Counted from the first letter of the stretch, positions 50,779 to 59,631 are shown. The stretch: 64,000 nt of DNA from Defluviicoccus sp. (GCA_022823775.1 JAJEHI010000010.1:19748-83747); one strand, 5' to 3'. Numbers and translations are program-made. Notes: generated from the sequence alone by a model not told the origin.

Positions 50779-50882
50779 GGGATCCTCCTCGGCTCTAGCA
50801 ATGGCGCTCATACAGATAACTTGACGGGCCATCGGCCGGCGCGGATCGGCGGCGGAAATACCGCCCCGCCTGCCCCCCATGC

Positions 50883-50994
50883 CGTCATGCCCGGACTTGT
50901 TCCGGGCATCCACGTCGCTCCGCCGCCTCGCCGGTCCCTGCTTATCCCGTCGGGCCGCAAGACGTGGATGCCCGGAACAAGTCCGGGCATGACG
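50883..50994 (+). repeat. paired inverted-arm element, about 112 bp, copy 2
   Basis: Arms at 50883-50915 and 50961-50994 are near-perfect reverse complements (CGTCATGCCCGGACTTGTTC against its complement) with a 45 bp spacer that resembles copy 1 (47951-48063). It sits between the acyl-CoA-dehydrogenase-like gene and the decarboxylase gene. A fragment of the right arm with shared flank is also at 48196-48237. Confidence 0.75.
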
Positions 50995-51043
50995 GAAGAA
51001 GTGTCGCGGACCTCCCGCTTGTCAAGTTATCCATGCAAGCCCC

Positions 51044-52678
51044 CTAGCAATCCTGCTCCACGTCGCGCACCGACGTCTCGGGCACCAGCCCGGGCCGCTG
51101 CCGCTGCCGGGTGCGCCTTCCGTTCTCGAGGTAGCGGCCCTCCGCGGCACGCCGCGCCGCCTCTTCCCAGTCGTCCGACCAGTCGCCCAGCGAATAGCCG
51201 TGCCACGGCGACTCGGGCTTCAGCCTGGGAAGGCCAAGCCGTTCCCAGAGCGCCCTCGCGCCGTCCATGTATTCGCGGGTCGGGAGCGCCAGGGGCGGCA
51301 TCGGCGACTTCATCGTCGCATCGATCAGGAGGGTCGAGTCCTCCTCTCCCTTGTGCTCCCGCTTCGGCCCGTGTCCCTGGCCGCGATGCGGCAGGAGAAC
51401 GACATCGTCGACCGGGTTGTGGCGATAGGCCATCGCCCAGAGGATCGCGTCGGCATTGTCGCCGTCGATGTCGTCGTTGACCGCGATGCAGATCTTGCTG
51501 CAATCGCCCTTGAAGCTCGCCGCGCCGTAGAGGGCGCGCCACACCTCGGTCCGCGGCGTGCCGCGCTCCAGCGTGACGATCGTCACCCGCAGCAGCCCAG
51601 TGAGTTTCTCGTGCAGCGAGACCGAGGAGACCGCCTTGATGCCCAGCGTGTCGCGGAGATGGCCGAGAAACAGCGGCTCGTAGGAGACGCGCTTCATCAC
51701 GCTCGATTCGGACGGCGCGACCTGGCTGATATAGGAGGGGATGACGGGGTTCGCCTTGCGGGTGATCGCGGTAACCCGCATCGGCATGTTGAACTCCTCG
51801 AGCGCGACATGGCCATGGCTTTCGCCGAACGGCCCCTCGGGCTCCAGCGTGTCGGTGTCGATCATGCCTTCGATCACCAGCTCGGCCTCCGCCGGTACCA
51901 GGAGGTCCACCGTCTTGCCGCGCACCACGTTGATGGGCTCGCCCGCGAGGCCTCCGGCAACGCCGAACTCGTCCATGTCGATCTGAAGCTTCTGCGGTCC
52001 CATGAAGGCGACCAGCGGAGGGCAGCCCAGCACGATCGCGCAGGGCAGCTCCTCGCCCTTCGCCTTGTGCTTCTTCCAGTGGACGTAGCCGCCCGCGCCG
52101 CCCACCCGGGTCGCCATGCGGACCACCAGCCGATCCGGCGCCTTCAGCGCGGCTCGGTAAGTCCCCATGTTCTGAACGCCGGTTTCGGGATCGCGGGTGA
52201 TCACGTTGGTCGCGGCCAGCGTCGGCGCGCTGTCGAAGCCGGGGGTCGAAATCGGGATCGGCAACGCATCGAGGCCGTTTCCCTCGCCGAGGAGCGCGTC
52301 GCCCTCGATCACCACCTCCTGGCAGGGCGCGGTATTGACCCGGCGCGGCGGTACCGGGTTGGCGATCGCCCTGTCCCATTTGGCCGGGATTTCCGCCACC
52401 TCGGCCCGCATGCCCGCGCTGTAGACCGCGCGGTTGGCGGCGAGCGCGCCGATCACCACCGGGATGTCGTAGCGCCGGTCGAGGCTGTCGGTGACGTTGC
52501 GGAACAGGAAAGCGCGGCGCTCGTCCTCGTCCAGCCCGCCGCGAAACTGCCAGCGGACCAGCGGCACCATCTCGGTGTCCTTGTTGACCGGCTCGTCGAC
52601 GGTCAGCAGCAGCCCGGCTCCGTCGAGCGCTTCCAGATGTTCCTGCAAATCGGCATAGCCGCGACTCGCGCCCGCCAT
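51044..52678 (-). CDS. UbiD-family decarboxylase
   Basis: A 544-residue member of the UbiD/Fdc family, which uses prenylated FMN to decarboxylate (or carboxylate) aromatic and unsaturated acids. Recognised blocks are 'TNVITRDPETGVQNMGTYR' near residue 160, the acidic motif 'VPAEAELVIEG' near residues 259-269 and 'EGPFGESHGHVA' near residue 278. It lies where the family's catalytic glutamates are found. ATG at 52678 with GGGAGAGG upstream. The prenyl-FMN synthase gene (ubiX) is not in the window, so the cofactor must be supplied from elsewhere. Neighbouring cupin and monooxygenase-like genes suggest aromatic-acid breakdown. Confidence 0.9.
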   Translation of the reverse strand: MAGASRGYADLQEHLEALDGAGLLLTVDEPVNKDTEMVPLVRWQFRGGLDEDERRAFLFRNVTDSLDRRYDIPVVIGALAANRAVYSAGMRAEVAEIPAKWDRAIANPVPPRRVNTAPCQEVVIEGDALLGEGNGLDALPIPISTPGFDSAPTLAATNVITRDPETGVQNMGTYRAALKAPDRLVVRMATRVGGAGGYVHWKKHKAKGEELPCAIVLGCPPLVAFMGPQKLQIDMDEFGVAGGLAGEPINVVRGKTVDLLVPAEAELVIEGMIDTDTLEPEGPFGESHGHVALEEFNMPMRVTAITRKANPVIPSYISQVAPSESSVMKRVSYEPLFLGHLRDTLGIKAVSSVSLHEKLTGLLRVTIVTLERGTPRTEVWRALYGAASFKGDCSKICIAVNDDIDGDNADAILWAMAYRHNPVDDVVLLPHRGQGHGPKREHKGEEDSTLLIDATMKSPMPPLALPTREYMDGARALWERLGLPRLKPESPWHGYSLGDWSDDWEEAARRAAEGRYLENGRRTRQRQRPGLVPETSVRDVEQDC

Positions 52679-52752
52679 ACGCACCTCTCCCGTCACCGCG
52701 GCGGACCGCGCCGCGCCGCCATGATGCCACTCCACGCGCCGAGGGCCAATGC

Positions 52753-53190
52753 TCAGCCGCCGGCGTCGACCAGAACGGCGGCGAAACGGCAGGGGCCGTC
52801 GCCGGTGTTGCGCCACGCGTGGTTGGTGCCGCGCTGGACGAGACAATCGCCCGGGCGCAGCGGAATCTCGGTGCCTTCCAGGACGAGGTTCATCTCGCCC
52901 TCGATCATGACCACGTAGTCGATGGTCGCGGTCCGGTGCATCTCCAGCTCCTGGTCGGGCTGGAGCTCGAGGACGCGAAAGATGGTCCCGCCGCCGGGCG
53001 GCGGGCGGCCGACCCGCAGCGCGCCCGCATCCTCGTTTCCCGAATTGGGCGGGGTTTCGCCGTCGGTGGTCCAGATCAGCCGCGAATCGTGGCCGTGGCG
53101 CCTCGATGTCGCATTGGACGCGATGTCGTCGATGATCGCGACCGACCGGCCGGTTTCGTCGTGGCCCGTGACCACCCGCCTTACCTGCAT
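52753..53190 (-). CDS. cupin-domain protein
   Basis: A 145-residue single-domain cupin. The C-terminal half carries the beta-barrel motifs: 'LQPDQELEMHRTATIDYVVM' (motif 1, with His and Glu as likely metal ligands) and 'PLRPGDCLVQRGTNHAWRN' (motif 2, with His). Such small cupins may be dioxygenases, isomerases or binding modules. ATG at 53190. It lies 74 bp upstream of the decarboxylase gene on the same strand and probably shares its transcript. Function within the pathway is unknown. Confidence 0.82.
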   Translation of the reverse strand: MQVRRVVTGHDETGRSVAIIDDIASNATSRRHGHDSRLIWTTDGETPPNSGNEDAGALRVGRPPPGGGTIFRVLELQPDQELEMHRTATIDYVVMIEGEMNLVLEGTEIPLRPGDCLVQRGTNHAWRNTGDGPCRFAAVLVDAGG

Positions 53191-53265
53191 CGCTCTTCTC
53201 CGATCCCTCGTCGCCTGGCTATACTGGCGGCACGAATTATTCCCCATGACTACGGAGACCCGGCC

Positions 53266-53769
53266 ATGGCCTACTCGCTCGACCAGCTTGCCGCAGACTG
53301 CCACGCGGCGATCGATTCCGACAACGGCCCCGACGGGCGCGAGACGGTGCGGCGGCATCTGGAGAGCGCGCTCAAGGACAAGGACTTCGTCGCGGCCCAT
53401 CTGGGGCCCGACAACGATTCGCCGCGCAAGGTGCTCTACGAAGATCCCGACTACGGGTTCTGCATCCTTGCCCACGTCTATCGCGGCGCGAAGGGCAGCA
53501 ACCCGCACGACCACGGCCCGTCCTGGGCGATTTACGGGCAGGCCGAAGGCGTGACCGAAATGACCGAGTGGCGCAAGATCAAGGCGCCCGACGGCGACGA
53601 GCCCGGCGTGGTCGAGGCCGTCCGGGTCTACGATCTCGAGCCCGGCATGGCCGCCTGCTACAACGAGGGCGATCTCCATTCGCCGCGGCGCGAGGACACC
53701 ACACGCCTGATCCGCATCGAGGGGATCAACCTCGAAGGGGTCAAGCGCGACCGCTACGTCGCCGCCTGA
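53266..53769 (+). CDS. cysteine dioxygenase-like cupin protein
   Basis: A 167-residue cupin of the cysteine dioxygenase type. The metal-site segment 'NPHDHGPSWAIYGQAEG' shows the H-x-H arrangement, and a third histidine lies in 'YNEGDLHSPRRED' near residue 143. These relatives oxidise thiols with non-haem iron, but the usual cysteine-binding residues could not be confirmed. The ATG at 53266 is chosen because it begins 'MAYSLDQLAADC' with a purine-rich site upstream. It diverges from the small cupin gene across 75 bp, so both may share a control region. Confidence 0.72.
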   Translation: MAYSLDQLAADCHAAIDSDNGPDGRETVRRHLESALKDKDFVAAHLGPDNDSPRKVLYEDPDYGFCILAHVYRGAKGSNPHDHGPSWAIYGQAEGVTEMTEWRKIKAPDGDEPGVVEAVRVYDLEPGMAACYNEGDLHSPRREDTTRLIRIEGINLEGVKRDRYVAA

Positions 53770-54105
53770 CGGGCGTTCCTCGATACGCCCCCCGCGGGGG
53801 CTGCGCGGGATGAGGAGGGGCGTCGGGGCCGGACCCGTTCCATTGCCGTCCGGTCGAGACTTCGCGGCGGTCGCCCCGATCATGGCGGGGGTGGTGTGAA
53901 CCATAGTTGACGGTCCGGCGATCCGACGCCGCCCGCGGGGCGCTCGCCCCGGTTTGCCGAACCGATCCCGCAGCAATCCCCGCCAAGGCGCTGGCGCGGC
54001 GGGGAAACTCGCCGTCGCGGCCGCCCCGCCCGGCGCCCGGACGGAATGCACGGGAGAGCGGTTGCGTCCCCGGGGGACGCGAAAAATAGTCGCATATCGA
54101 GACAA

Positions 54106-54121
54106 TGTTTCACGTGAAACA
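54106..54121 (+). promoter_or_regulatory. parS: parS site 1 (ParB-binding centromere sequence)
   Basis: TGTTTCACGTGAAACA matches the 16 bp consensus parS palindrome exactly. ParB nucleates here to load the chromosome-segregation complex. It has a second exact copy 37 bp away. parA and parB genes are not in the window. Confidence 0.93.
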
Positions 54122-54142
54122 TAGGTCAACACCGCTGACCTT

Positions 54143-54158
54143 TGTTTCACGTGAAACA
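54143..54158 (+). promoter_or_regulatory. parS: parS site 2 (ParB-binding centromere sequence)
   Basis: A second exact TGTTTCACGTGAAACA. Between the two lies AGGTCA-ACACCGC-TGACCT, and the flanks also mirror each other, so the whole block 54104-54160 is an inverted repeat with 25 bp arms (one mismatch) around a 7 bp centre. Confidence 0.93.
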
Positions 54159-54346
54159 TTGGGCGCGGGTTCGGTATCGACCGGAAGCCCCCGACCGTCG
54201 CGAAGATCGAGGCTGTCACCCCGGCCTTGTGCCGTCCAGAGCGACCGGGCCGGCGGCAGAGATGGATGTCCGCCCCGGCGGGGCGGCGGCGGTCCGGTTG
54301 CCGGTCCGTACCGGACCGACGCCCGTCAAGTCATCGGTATAAGCGG

Positions 54347-55210
54347 CTATTTCCGCTCCATGCGGAGCACGTAGGACGCCGCCGCGAAGATGATGGCCGC
54401 GCCGACCCAGGTCCAGAGATCGGAGCCCTCGCCGAAGGCGATCCAGCCGAGCGCGGCGGCGAAGGGCAGGCGGACGAAATCCAGGGGCTGAATGATCCTT
54501 GCCTCCGCCGTCGCGACCGCGCGGGTGATCGCGAACTGCGCCACGGTCGCGGTCACGCCGACGCAGCAGAGCCACGGCAAATCGTCCCAGCCGGGCGTGA
54601 TCCATTCGGGGATCGCGGGAATCAAGGAGAGCGGGATCAGGATCAGGTTGCCGTAAGCGACGATCGTCATCGCGCTCTCGGTGCGCGACAGCACCCGCAC
54701 GGTGTTGTTGACGGACGCGAACAGGAGCGCGGCGCCGAGCGCGGCCAGCGTGCCCGTTCCCACCTCGATCAGCCCGGGCCGGATAATCGCCATCGCGCCG
54801 CCGAACCCCACGAGAACCGCGAGCCAGTTGGCGGGCCGGGTCGATTCTCCGAGCAGCAGGGCGGCGCCGGCCATGGTGAATAGCGGGGTCAGGAACTGGA
54901 GCGCGTAGTAGTCGGACAGCGGGATGCGGCTGACGCCGTAGAACCAGCACATGATCCCCGCATAGGCGAGAACGCTGCGCAGCAGATGGATCGAGAAACG
55001 GTCGGTCGCCAGCGCTTCACGCGCTCGTTTCAGGCTGAAACCGGTGGCGAGGGGAAGCAGGACGGCGACCGCGACGACGCTGCGGAAAAAACCGACCTCG
55101 AAGACCGAATAGGAATCGGCGAGGTGGCGGACGACCGCGCCCGTGACGGTGTACATCAGCGCCGCCAGCGTCATCCACGCCGCGCCGCGGAGGGAAGCGG
55201 AACCGATCAA
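54347..55210 (-). CDS. EamA/DMT-family transporter
   Basis: A 287-residue membrane protein with ten predicted transmembrane helices in two EamA repeats ('LAALMYTVTGAVVRHLADSY' opens the first, 'LGAALLFASVNNTVRVLS' the second). The drug/metabolite transporter superfamily mostly exports metabolites such as amino acids. Start: TTG at 55210 is the first available; an ATG at 55174 ('MTLAALMY') would also keep all helices and may be used. It is the last gene of a five-gene operon that includes an amidohydrolase and an aminotransferase, so an amino-acid-like cargo is plausible. Confidence 0.85.
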   Translation of the reverse strand: MIGSASLRGAAWMTLAALMYTVTGAVVRHLADSYSVFEVGFFRSVVAVAVLLPLATGFSLKRAREALATDRFSIHLLRSVLAYAGIMCWFYGVSRIPLSDYYALQFLTPLFTMAGAALLLGESTRPANWLAVLVGFGGAMAIIRPGLIEVGTGTLAALGAALLFASVNNTVRVLSRTESAMTIVAYGNLILIPLSLIPAIPEWITPGWDDLPWLCCVGVTATVAQFAITRAVATAEARIIQPLDFVRLPFAAALGWIAFGEGSDLWTWVGAAIIFAAASYVLRMERK

Positions 55211-55226
55211 TCGCCGCCGGTCCGCC

Positions 55227-56471
55227 TCATCCGTTCGCCAGCCTGACCAGGGTTTCGGCCAGCACCCGGGCGCCGTCGGCGAGGTCGGCGGGCGACGCGT
55301 TCTCCGCCTCGTTGTGGCTGATCCCCTTCTCGCAGGGAACGAAAATCATCCCCGTGGGACAGACGAAGCTGAGCTGACGCGCATCGTGGCCGGCGCCGGA
55401 AAACAGCCGCATGTTGCCCAGCTCGAGATCGACAGCGGCGGATTCGATCGTGTCGACCACGCCGTCGTCGAACCATATCGAGGGCGCCTGCGCGATGGTC
55501 CATGTCTCGACGTCGCACGCGACCAGGGAGTTCCGGCAGATTCCGTCGACCTCGGCTTCGAGGCGGGCGAGCGTGTCGCTGTCGGGATGCCGGATGTCGA
55601 TGGAGAACAGCACCTCCGCCGCGACCACGGAGGGCACGTTCGGGCGGATCTCCATCATGCCGACGGTAAAGCGGTGCTCGTCGTCGCGATGGATCCTTCG
55701 CTGGAGCGCATCGACCATCCGCGCGGCTTCCCACAGCGCGTCGCGGCGCGCCGATTTCGGCGTGGTGCCGGCATGCGCCTCCTCGCCGGTCACGCGGACG
55801 CGCATGCGGCGCACCCCCTGGATGCCGGTCACGACGCCGATGGGGATCCCCGCGCGTTCGAGCGCCGGACCCTGCTCGATATGCGCTTCGACGAAGGCGG
55901 CGACGGGAAAGCCGATGCCGCGGCGTTCCGCACCGGGCGTCGCGGCGAAGGCTCGCGGCAGATCGTCGGCGACGCTGGTTCCGCCGCGATCCGCGACCGC
56001 CGCGATCTCGTCGAAGGGGCGGAGACCGGCGAAGGCCTCCGACCCCATCATTCCGGGCGCGAAGCGCGAGCCCTCCTCGTTGAGCCAGGCGACCGTTTCG
56101 ATCGGCCGCGCGGTTTCGATCCCGGCTTCGTCGAGCGCCTGCAGGGCCTCGATCCCGGCGAGCACCCCGTAGGCGCCGTCGAACTTGCCGCCCGTCGGCT
56201 GGCTGTCGATATGCGAGCCGGTGAGCACCGGCGCAAGCGCCGGGTCCGTGCCCTCGCGCCGGATGAACAGGTTGGAGATGCCGTCGACGGACACGGCGTA
56301 GCCGAGCTCGGAGGCCCATTCGGCGAGCAGCGCGCGGGCGCGCGCCTCCTCCTCGCTCAGCGCCTGCCGGTCGACGCCGCCCTTCGCGGTCGCGCCGATC
56401 TCGGCGAGCGACATGTGGCGCCGCCAGAGCCGCGCTTCGTCGACCGCGGCGGGGGCGTCCGAGACGCTCAC
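55227..56471 (-). CDS. M20-family Zn amidohydrolase (N-carbamoyl-amino-acid hydrolase/ureidopropionase type)
   Basis: A 414-residue di-zinc hydrolase of the hydantoinase/carbamoylase branch of M20, which release amino acids from N-carbamoyl or ureido compounds. Metal-ligand segments are 'GSHIDSQPTGGKFDGAYG' (His, Asp), 'WLNEEGSRFAPG' (Glu), 'EAHIEQGPALE' (His) and 'GAGHDARQLS' (His). It begins with GTG at 56471 in a GTGA overlap with the upstream hydrolase gene, which fixes the start. The true substrate (carbamoyl-beta-alanine, allantoate or other) cannot be decided. Confidence 0.88.
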   Translation of the reverse strand: MSVSDAPAAVDEARLWRRHMSLAEIGATAKGGVDRQALSEEEARARALLAEWASELGYAVSVDGISNLFIRREGTDPALAPVLTGSHIDSQPTGGKFDGAYGVLAGIEALQALDEAGIETARPIETVAWLNEEGSRFAPGMMGSEAFAGLRPFDEIAAVADRGGTSVADDLPRAFAATPGAERRGIGFPVAAFVEAHIEQGPALERAGIPIGVVTGIQGVRRMRVRVTGEEAHAGTTPKSARRDALWEAARMVDALQRRIHRDDEHRFTVGMMEIRPNVPSVVAAEVLFSIDIRHPDSDTLARLEAEVDGICRNSLVACDVETWTIAQAPSIWFDDGVVDTIESAAVDLELGNMRLFSGAGHDARQLSFVCPTGMIFVPCEKGISHNEAENASPADLADGARVLAETLVRLANG

Positions 56472-57367
56472 GAACCCGCTTGTCCGTCCTGGAAACCGGA
56501 GAGCAGCGCCGACGCCCCCTGCTCGAAAGGCCGCGCCGTCCACCGGCCGGCCTCCACCGTGGCGAAGAAATCGGCAAGCGCCCGGTTGAACAGCGCGGGC
56601 TCTTCCAGGTTCACCGCGTGGCCGGTCTTGGGCACGATCAGGAGGGCGGCGGTGGGGATGGTGCGCTTGAGATAAATGCCGGGCTCAAGGCAGTGGTCGT
56701 CCTCGTCGCCGGCGACGACGAGCGCCGGCACCGCCATGTCCTTCAGCCCGTCTTCCAGATGCCAGAGCGAGGGGCGGAGCTTCTGGACGCCCCGCATGGT
56801 CCGCGCGGAACCCTCGGTCGAGTGCTCGGCGAGCTGGTCGCGGAACTCGGCCCAGCCGCGCGGATCCTTTTCCTTGAGCTGCAGGCGGTAGGCGCCGTTG
56901 GCGTAGATCTCCGCCACCTGGGCCGCGCCGCGATTCTCGTACTCGGCGGCGATCGCCTCGGAATCGCGCGCATATTGCTCGCTCTCCTCCGGCTTTGCGC
57001 CGTAGCCGCAGGCGCCGACGACGATGGACCGCGCCATGTCGGCATATCGCAATCCGAAATGGAGCGCCGCGAACCCGCCCATCGACATTCCGACGACATG
57101 CGCCTTGTCGACTCCCGCGCCGCGCATGACGGCCGCGATGTCGTCGGCCGCGAGGTCCTGGGAATAAAGCGCCCGGTCCTCCGGCACGTCCGACGGCGGG
57201 TAGCCGCGCGCGTTGAAGGCGACGCAGCGATAGCGCCGCGCGAAATGGCGCACCTGCGGCTCCCAGCTTCGATAATCGCCGGCGAACTCGTGGACGAACA
57301 CGATCGGATCGCCGGTCCCGGTTTCCTCGTAGTAGAGCCTTGCCCCGTCGGCGTCGGCGAACGGCAT
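56468..57367 (-). CDS. alpha/beta-hydrolase
   Basis: A 299-residue alpha/beta-hydrolase-fold enzyme. The oxyanion segment 'IVFVHEFAGDYRSW', nucleophile elbow 'VGMSMGGFAALH' (Ser95), acid region 'VVAGDEDDHCLEP' and catalytic His in 'PKTGHAVNLEEPALFN' are all in place. This subgroup contains 3-oxoadipate enol-lactonase-like and carbon-carbon hydrolases. ATG at 57367 with GAGGGGAGG upstream. Overlaps the amidohydrolase gene by 4 bp. No signal peptide, so cytosolic. Confidence 0.88.
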   Translation of the reverse strand: MPFADADGARLYYEETGTGDPIVFVHEFAGDYRSWEPQVRHFARRYRCVAFNARGYPPSDVPEDRALYSQDLAADDIAAVMRGAGVDKAHVVGMSMGGFAALHFGLRYADMARSIVVGACGYGAKPEESEQYARDSEAIAAEYENRGAAQVAEIYANGAYRLQLKEKDPRGWAEFRDQLAEHSTEGSARTMRGVQKLRPSLWHLEDGLKDMAVPALVVAGDEDDHCLEPGIYLKRTIPTAALLIVPKTGHAVNLEEPALFNRALADFFATVEAGRWTARPFEQGASALLSGFQDGQAGS

Positions 57368-57384
57368 CGGCGCCTCCCCTCGAT

Positions 57385-58386
57385 TTACCGCGCGTTGGGA
57401 CCCGAGGTCGTCCGGGTGAGCTTTGCGCGGCGATACTGCCAGGCGACGACCGGCGGGTGCCTGGGCGGCTCGCCCGGACCGCGGCAGCTTTCGATGCATT
57501 CGATGACCGCGTCGTAATTGGGCTGCACGAAGAACGCCACCGATTGGCGCCTCGTGCCGCTCGCGGCGTCCCGCGGCGGATTGACCACACGGTGGAAGTT
57601 GGAGAGCCAGCGATCGTTGGTCCAGGTCATCAACAGGTCGCCGATATTGACCACATAGGTGCCGGGCGGCGGCGAGACGTCGACCCACCGGCCCGAGAGA
57701 TCGCGGACCTGGAGCCCGCCCGGCGCGTCGTCGACCATCAGCAGCGTATGGGAGCCGAAATCCGTATGCGCGCCGCAGCGGAGCTGGCCCTCGGCGGGCG
57801 GAACGTCCTGTTCCGGGTAGTTGATGGCGCGGAGAATCGATGCGTGGCGGTCGAAATGGCGTTGCAGGAACCCCTCCTCCAGGTCCAGCGCGCATTCGAA
57901 GATGGCGAGCAGGAGGACATTCAACCCTTCGAGCGCCGCGTAATACTCCCGCGCGGTGTCGGCGAGCCCGTCGACCTCCGTCGGCAGGATGTTGGGCTGG
58001 TAGGCATACCCCGCCTCGGGATCGGCGAAATAGGGGTCGTCGCCCGGCACGTCGAACCGGCCGAAGCCGAAGGTTTCGCGCCAGTCGGGCGGCGCCGTCC
58101 CGCCGACCGATGCGGATACGAAGTCGCGTCCGACGGGCAGGTAGCCCCGGTTCTTGCTGTTGGCGGTGCCGCCATATGTCGCCTTCACGGAATCGGGCAG
58201 GTCGAAGAACGCGGCCAGCCGGTCCCGGGTTTCGCGCATCAGCGCGTCCGGCACGCCGTGTCCGGAAATCGCCAAAAAGCCGATCGTCTCGACCGCTTCC
58301 GCGACCTCGCGCGCGATGCCCTTGCGCGCGGCAATGTCGCCTTGCGCGAAACCGGAAATGTCTATCAGCGGGACGCCGATGCTCAC
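57385..58386 (-). CDS. isopenicillin-N-synthase-like 2-oxoglutarate/Fe(II) oxygenase
   Basis: A 333-residue non-haem iron oxygenase. The N-terminal DIOX_N domain reads 'VPLIDISGFAQGD' and 'GFLAISGHGVPDALM'. The iron-binding triad is visible as 'CGAHTDFGSHTLL' (His and Asp near residues 206-208) and 'SNFHRVVNPP' (His near 264), followed by 'RRQSVAFF', whose Arg would bind 2-oxoglutarate. GTG start at 58386 with a strong AGGAGGG site upstream. It lies 11 bp after the aminotransferase gene and 17 bp before the hydrolase gene. A relative is divergently encoded at 59632. Substrate unknown. Confidence 0.88.
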   Translation of the reverse strand: MSIGVPLIDISGFAQGDIAARKGIAREVAEAVETIGFLAISGHGVPDALMRETRDRLAAFFDLPDSVKATYGGTANSKNRGYLPVGRDFVSASVGGTAPPDWRETFGFGRFDVPGDDPYFADPEAGYAYQPNILPTEVDGLADTAREYYAALEGLNVLLLAIFECALDLEEGFLQRHFDRHASILRAINYPEQDVPPAEGQLRCGAHTDFGSHTLLMVDDAPGGLQVRDLSGRWVDVSPPPGTYVVNIGDLLMTWTNDRWLSNFHRVVNPPRDAASGTRRQSVAFFVQPNYDAVIECIESCRGPGEPPRHPPVVAWQYRRAKLTRTTSGPNAR

Positions 58387-58397
58387 CCCGATCCCTC

Positions 58398-59537
58398 CTA
58401 GTACAACGCCCGGCCGGAACTGCCGCCGTCGAGCGCGGCCCGGACGACCTCCGGCAGCATTTCGCAGAACCGGTCGGCATCTTCGGCCGGCACGGTTGTC
58501 GACACCTTCACGAAACGGTCGGCAAAAAGTTTTGACTGGTATGCCGCCTGGCGGATCATGATGCCGCGTTCCAGATAGAGTTCGCAAAGCGTCTCCGGCG
58601 CGATACCGGCCGCGCTGGTGTCGATGACGACAAAATTGCCGTTGGACGGGTAGACCGGCATGTCGAGTCCGTTGATCGGGGCGACCGCGTCGTGGATCGA
58701 GGCCTGGTTCGCGCGCTGGATCCGGTTCACCTCGGGAAACCATTCCGCCTTCGTCCGCAGCCCGGCGATCGCGCCCTTTTGCGAGACGAGGTTGGAACCG
58801 AGGCCGTTGGGCTGGCCCTCGGACAGCATCTCGATCGAAGCCGGCCTCGCCATGAGCCCGCCGACCCGAAGCCCGGCGAGCCCGAGCCACTTGGAGAAGC
58901 TGTAGGTGGTGATCGTCTTTTCCGGATAGAAGCGGTAGGCGAGCGTGTGGTCGTGCGCGAAGTGCCGGTAGGTGCAGTCGTGGATCAGCCAGGCGTCGGC
59001 GTCGCGGGCGATGCGCGCGAACCGGGCGATCTCGTCCGCCGAATAGCCGACGCCCAGCGGGTTGAGCGGATCGATCAGGTAGATCAGCCCGGCCCCGCCC
59101 TCCTCCACCGCCGCCGCGAGCTGGCCGGCGGTCAGCTTGTAGTCCTGCTCCGCCCGGTAGATCGGCAGCGCCGCGACCTCGGCGCCGGAGAGGCGGGAGA
59201 ACGCCTCCGGCCACGGCCAGCCCGGATCGGTGGCGATCATGCGCTCGCCAGGGCGGATCAGCTGCCGGCAGGCGTGGTAGAGTCCCTCGATCGCGCCGTC
59301 GGTGATCAGCACGTCCGCATCGTCGACGCCGAAGTCGGCGAGGATGAGACGGCGAAGCTCCTCGAGCCCCGTCGGCGGCGCGTAGGCGTGGTAGTCCTCG
59401 TCCTCGATCGCCGCGATCATCGCGCGCTTGACGTCGGGGTGGGTGGGCAGGTGGTTGGTGTTCTGGCCCATCCAGATCAGCCCGCGCCGGGCGACGAGAT
59501 CCTCGAAATGCCGGTTCCGCCTCTGGTAAGGCTCCAT
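58398..59537 (-). CDS. class I/II PLP-dependent aminotransferase
   Basis: A 379-residue fold-type I aminotransferase. The Schiff-base lysine is Lys216 in 'TYSFSKWLGLAGLRVGG', 'LIDPLNPLGVGYS' supplies the cofactor-contacting Asn (atypical 'NPLG' instead of 'NPTG'), and 'DCTYRHFAHD' supplies the Asp/Tyr pair. The C-terminal Arg is in 'RFVKVSTT'. First gene of a five-gene operon; ATG at 59537. It probably transaminates an amino acid or amine; the associated oxygenases suggest an unusual substrate. Confidence 0.88.
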   Translation of the reverse strand: MEPYQRRNRHFEDLVARRGLIWMGQNTNHLPTHPDVKRAMIAAIEDEDYHAYAPPTGLEELRRLILADFGVDDADVLITDGAIEGLYHACRQLIRPGERMIATDPGWPWPEAFSRLSGAEVAALPIYRAEQDYKLTAGQLAAAVEEGGAGLIYLIDPLNPLGVGYSADEIARFARIARDADAWLIHDCTYRHFAHDHTLAYRFYPEKTITTYSFSKWLGLAGLRVGGLMARPASIEMLSEGQPNGLGSNLVSQKGAIAGLRTKAEWFPEVNRIQRANQASIHDAVAPINGLDMPVYPSNGNFVVIDTSAAGIAPETLCELYLERGIMIRQAAYQSKLFADRFVKVSTTVPAEDADRFCEMLPEVVRAALDGGSSGRALY

Positions 59538-59631
59538 CGCCGCAGCCCGGTTGTGGCCGTCGCCCCAATTCTAGCGGTACTATGCGGGCCGAAACAGTTG
59601 GCGCGCCGCCTCCGAGGACGGAGGGAAAACG

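Larger units (their letters stand above)
53770..54346. other. 577 bp intergenic region containing the parS dyad and repeats
   Basis: No gene. From left to right: a REP-like block at about 53775-53820 (CCTCGATACGCC...GATGAGG around a CCCCCGCGGGGG palindrome), a diverged GTCCGG-family repeat near 53842, the two parS palindromes (54106-54158), and a CACCCCGGCCTTG repeat at 54215-54239. The stretch 54070-54165 is AT-richer than its surroundings. Promoters for the flanking genes were not identified. Confidence 0.6.
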
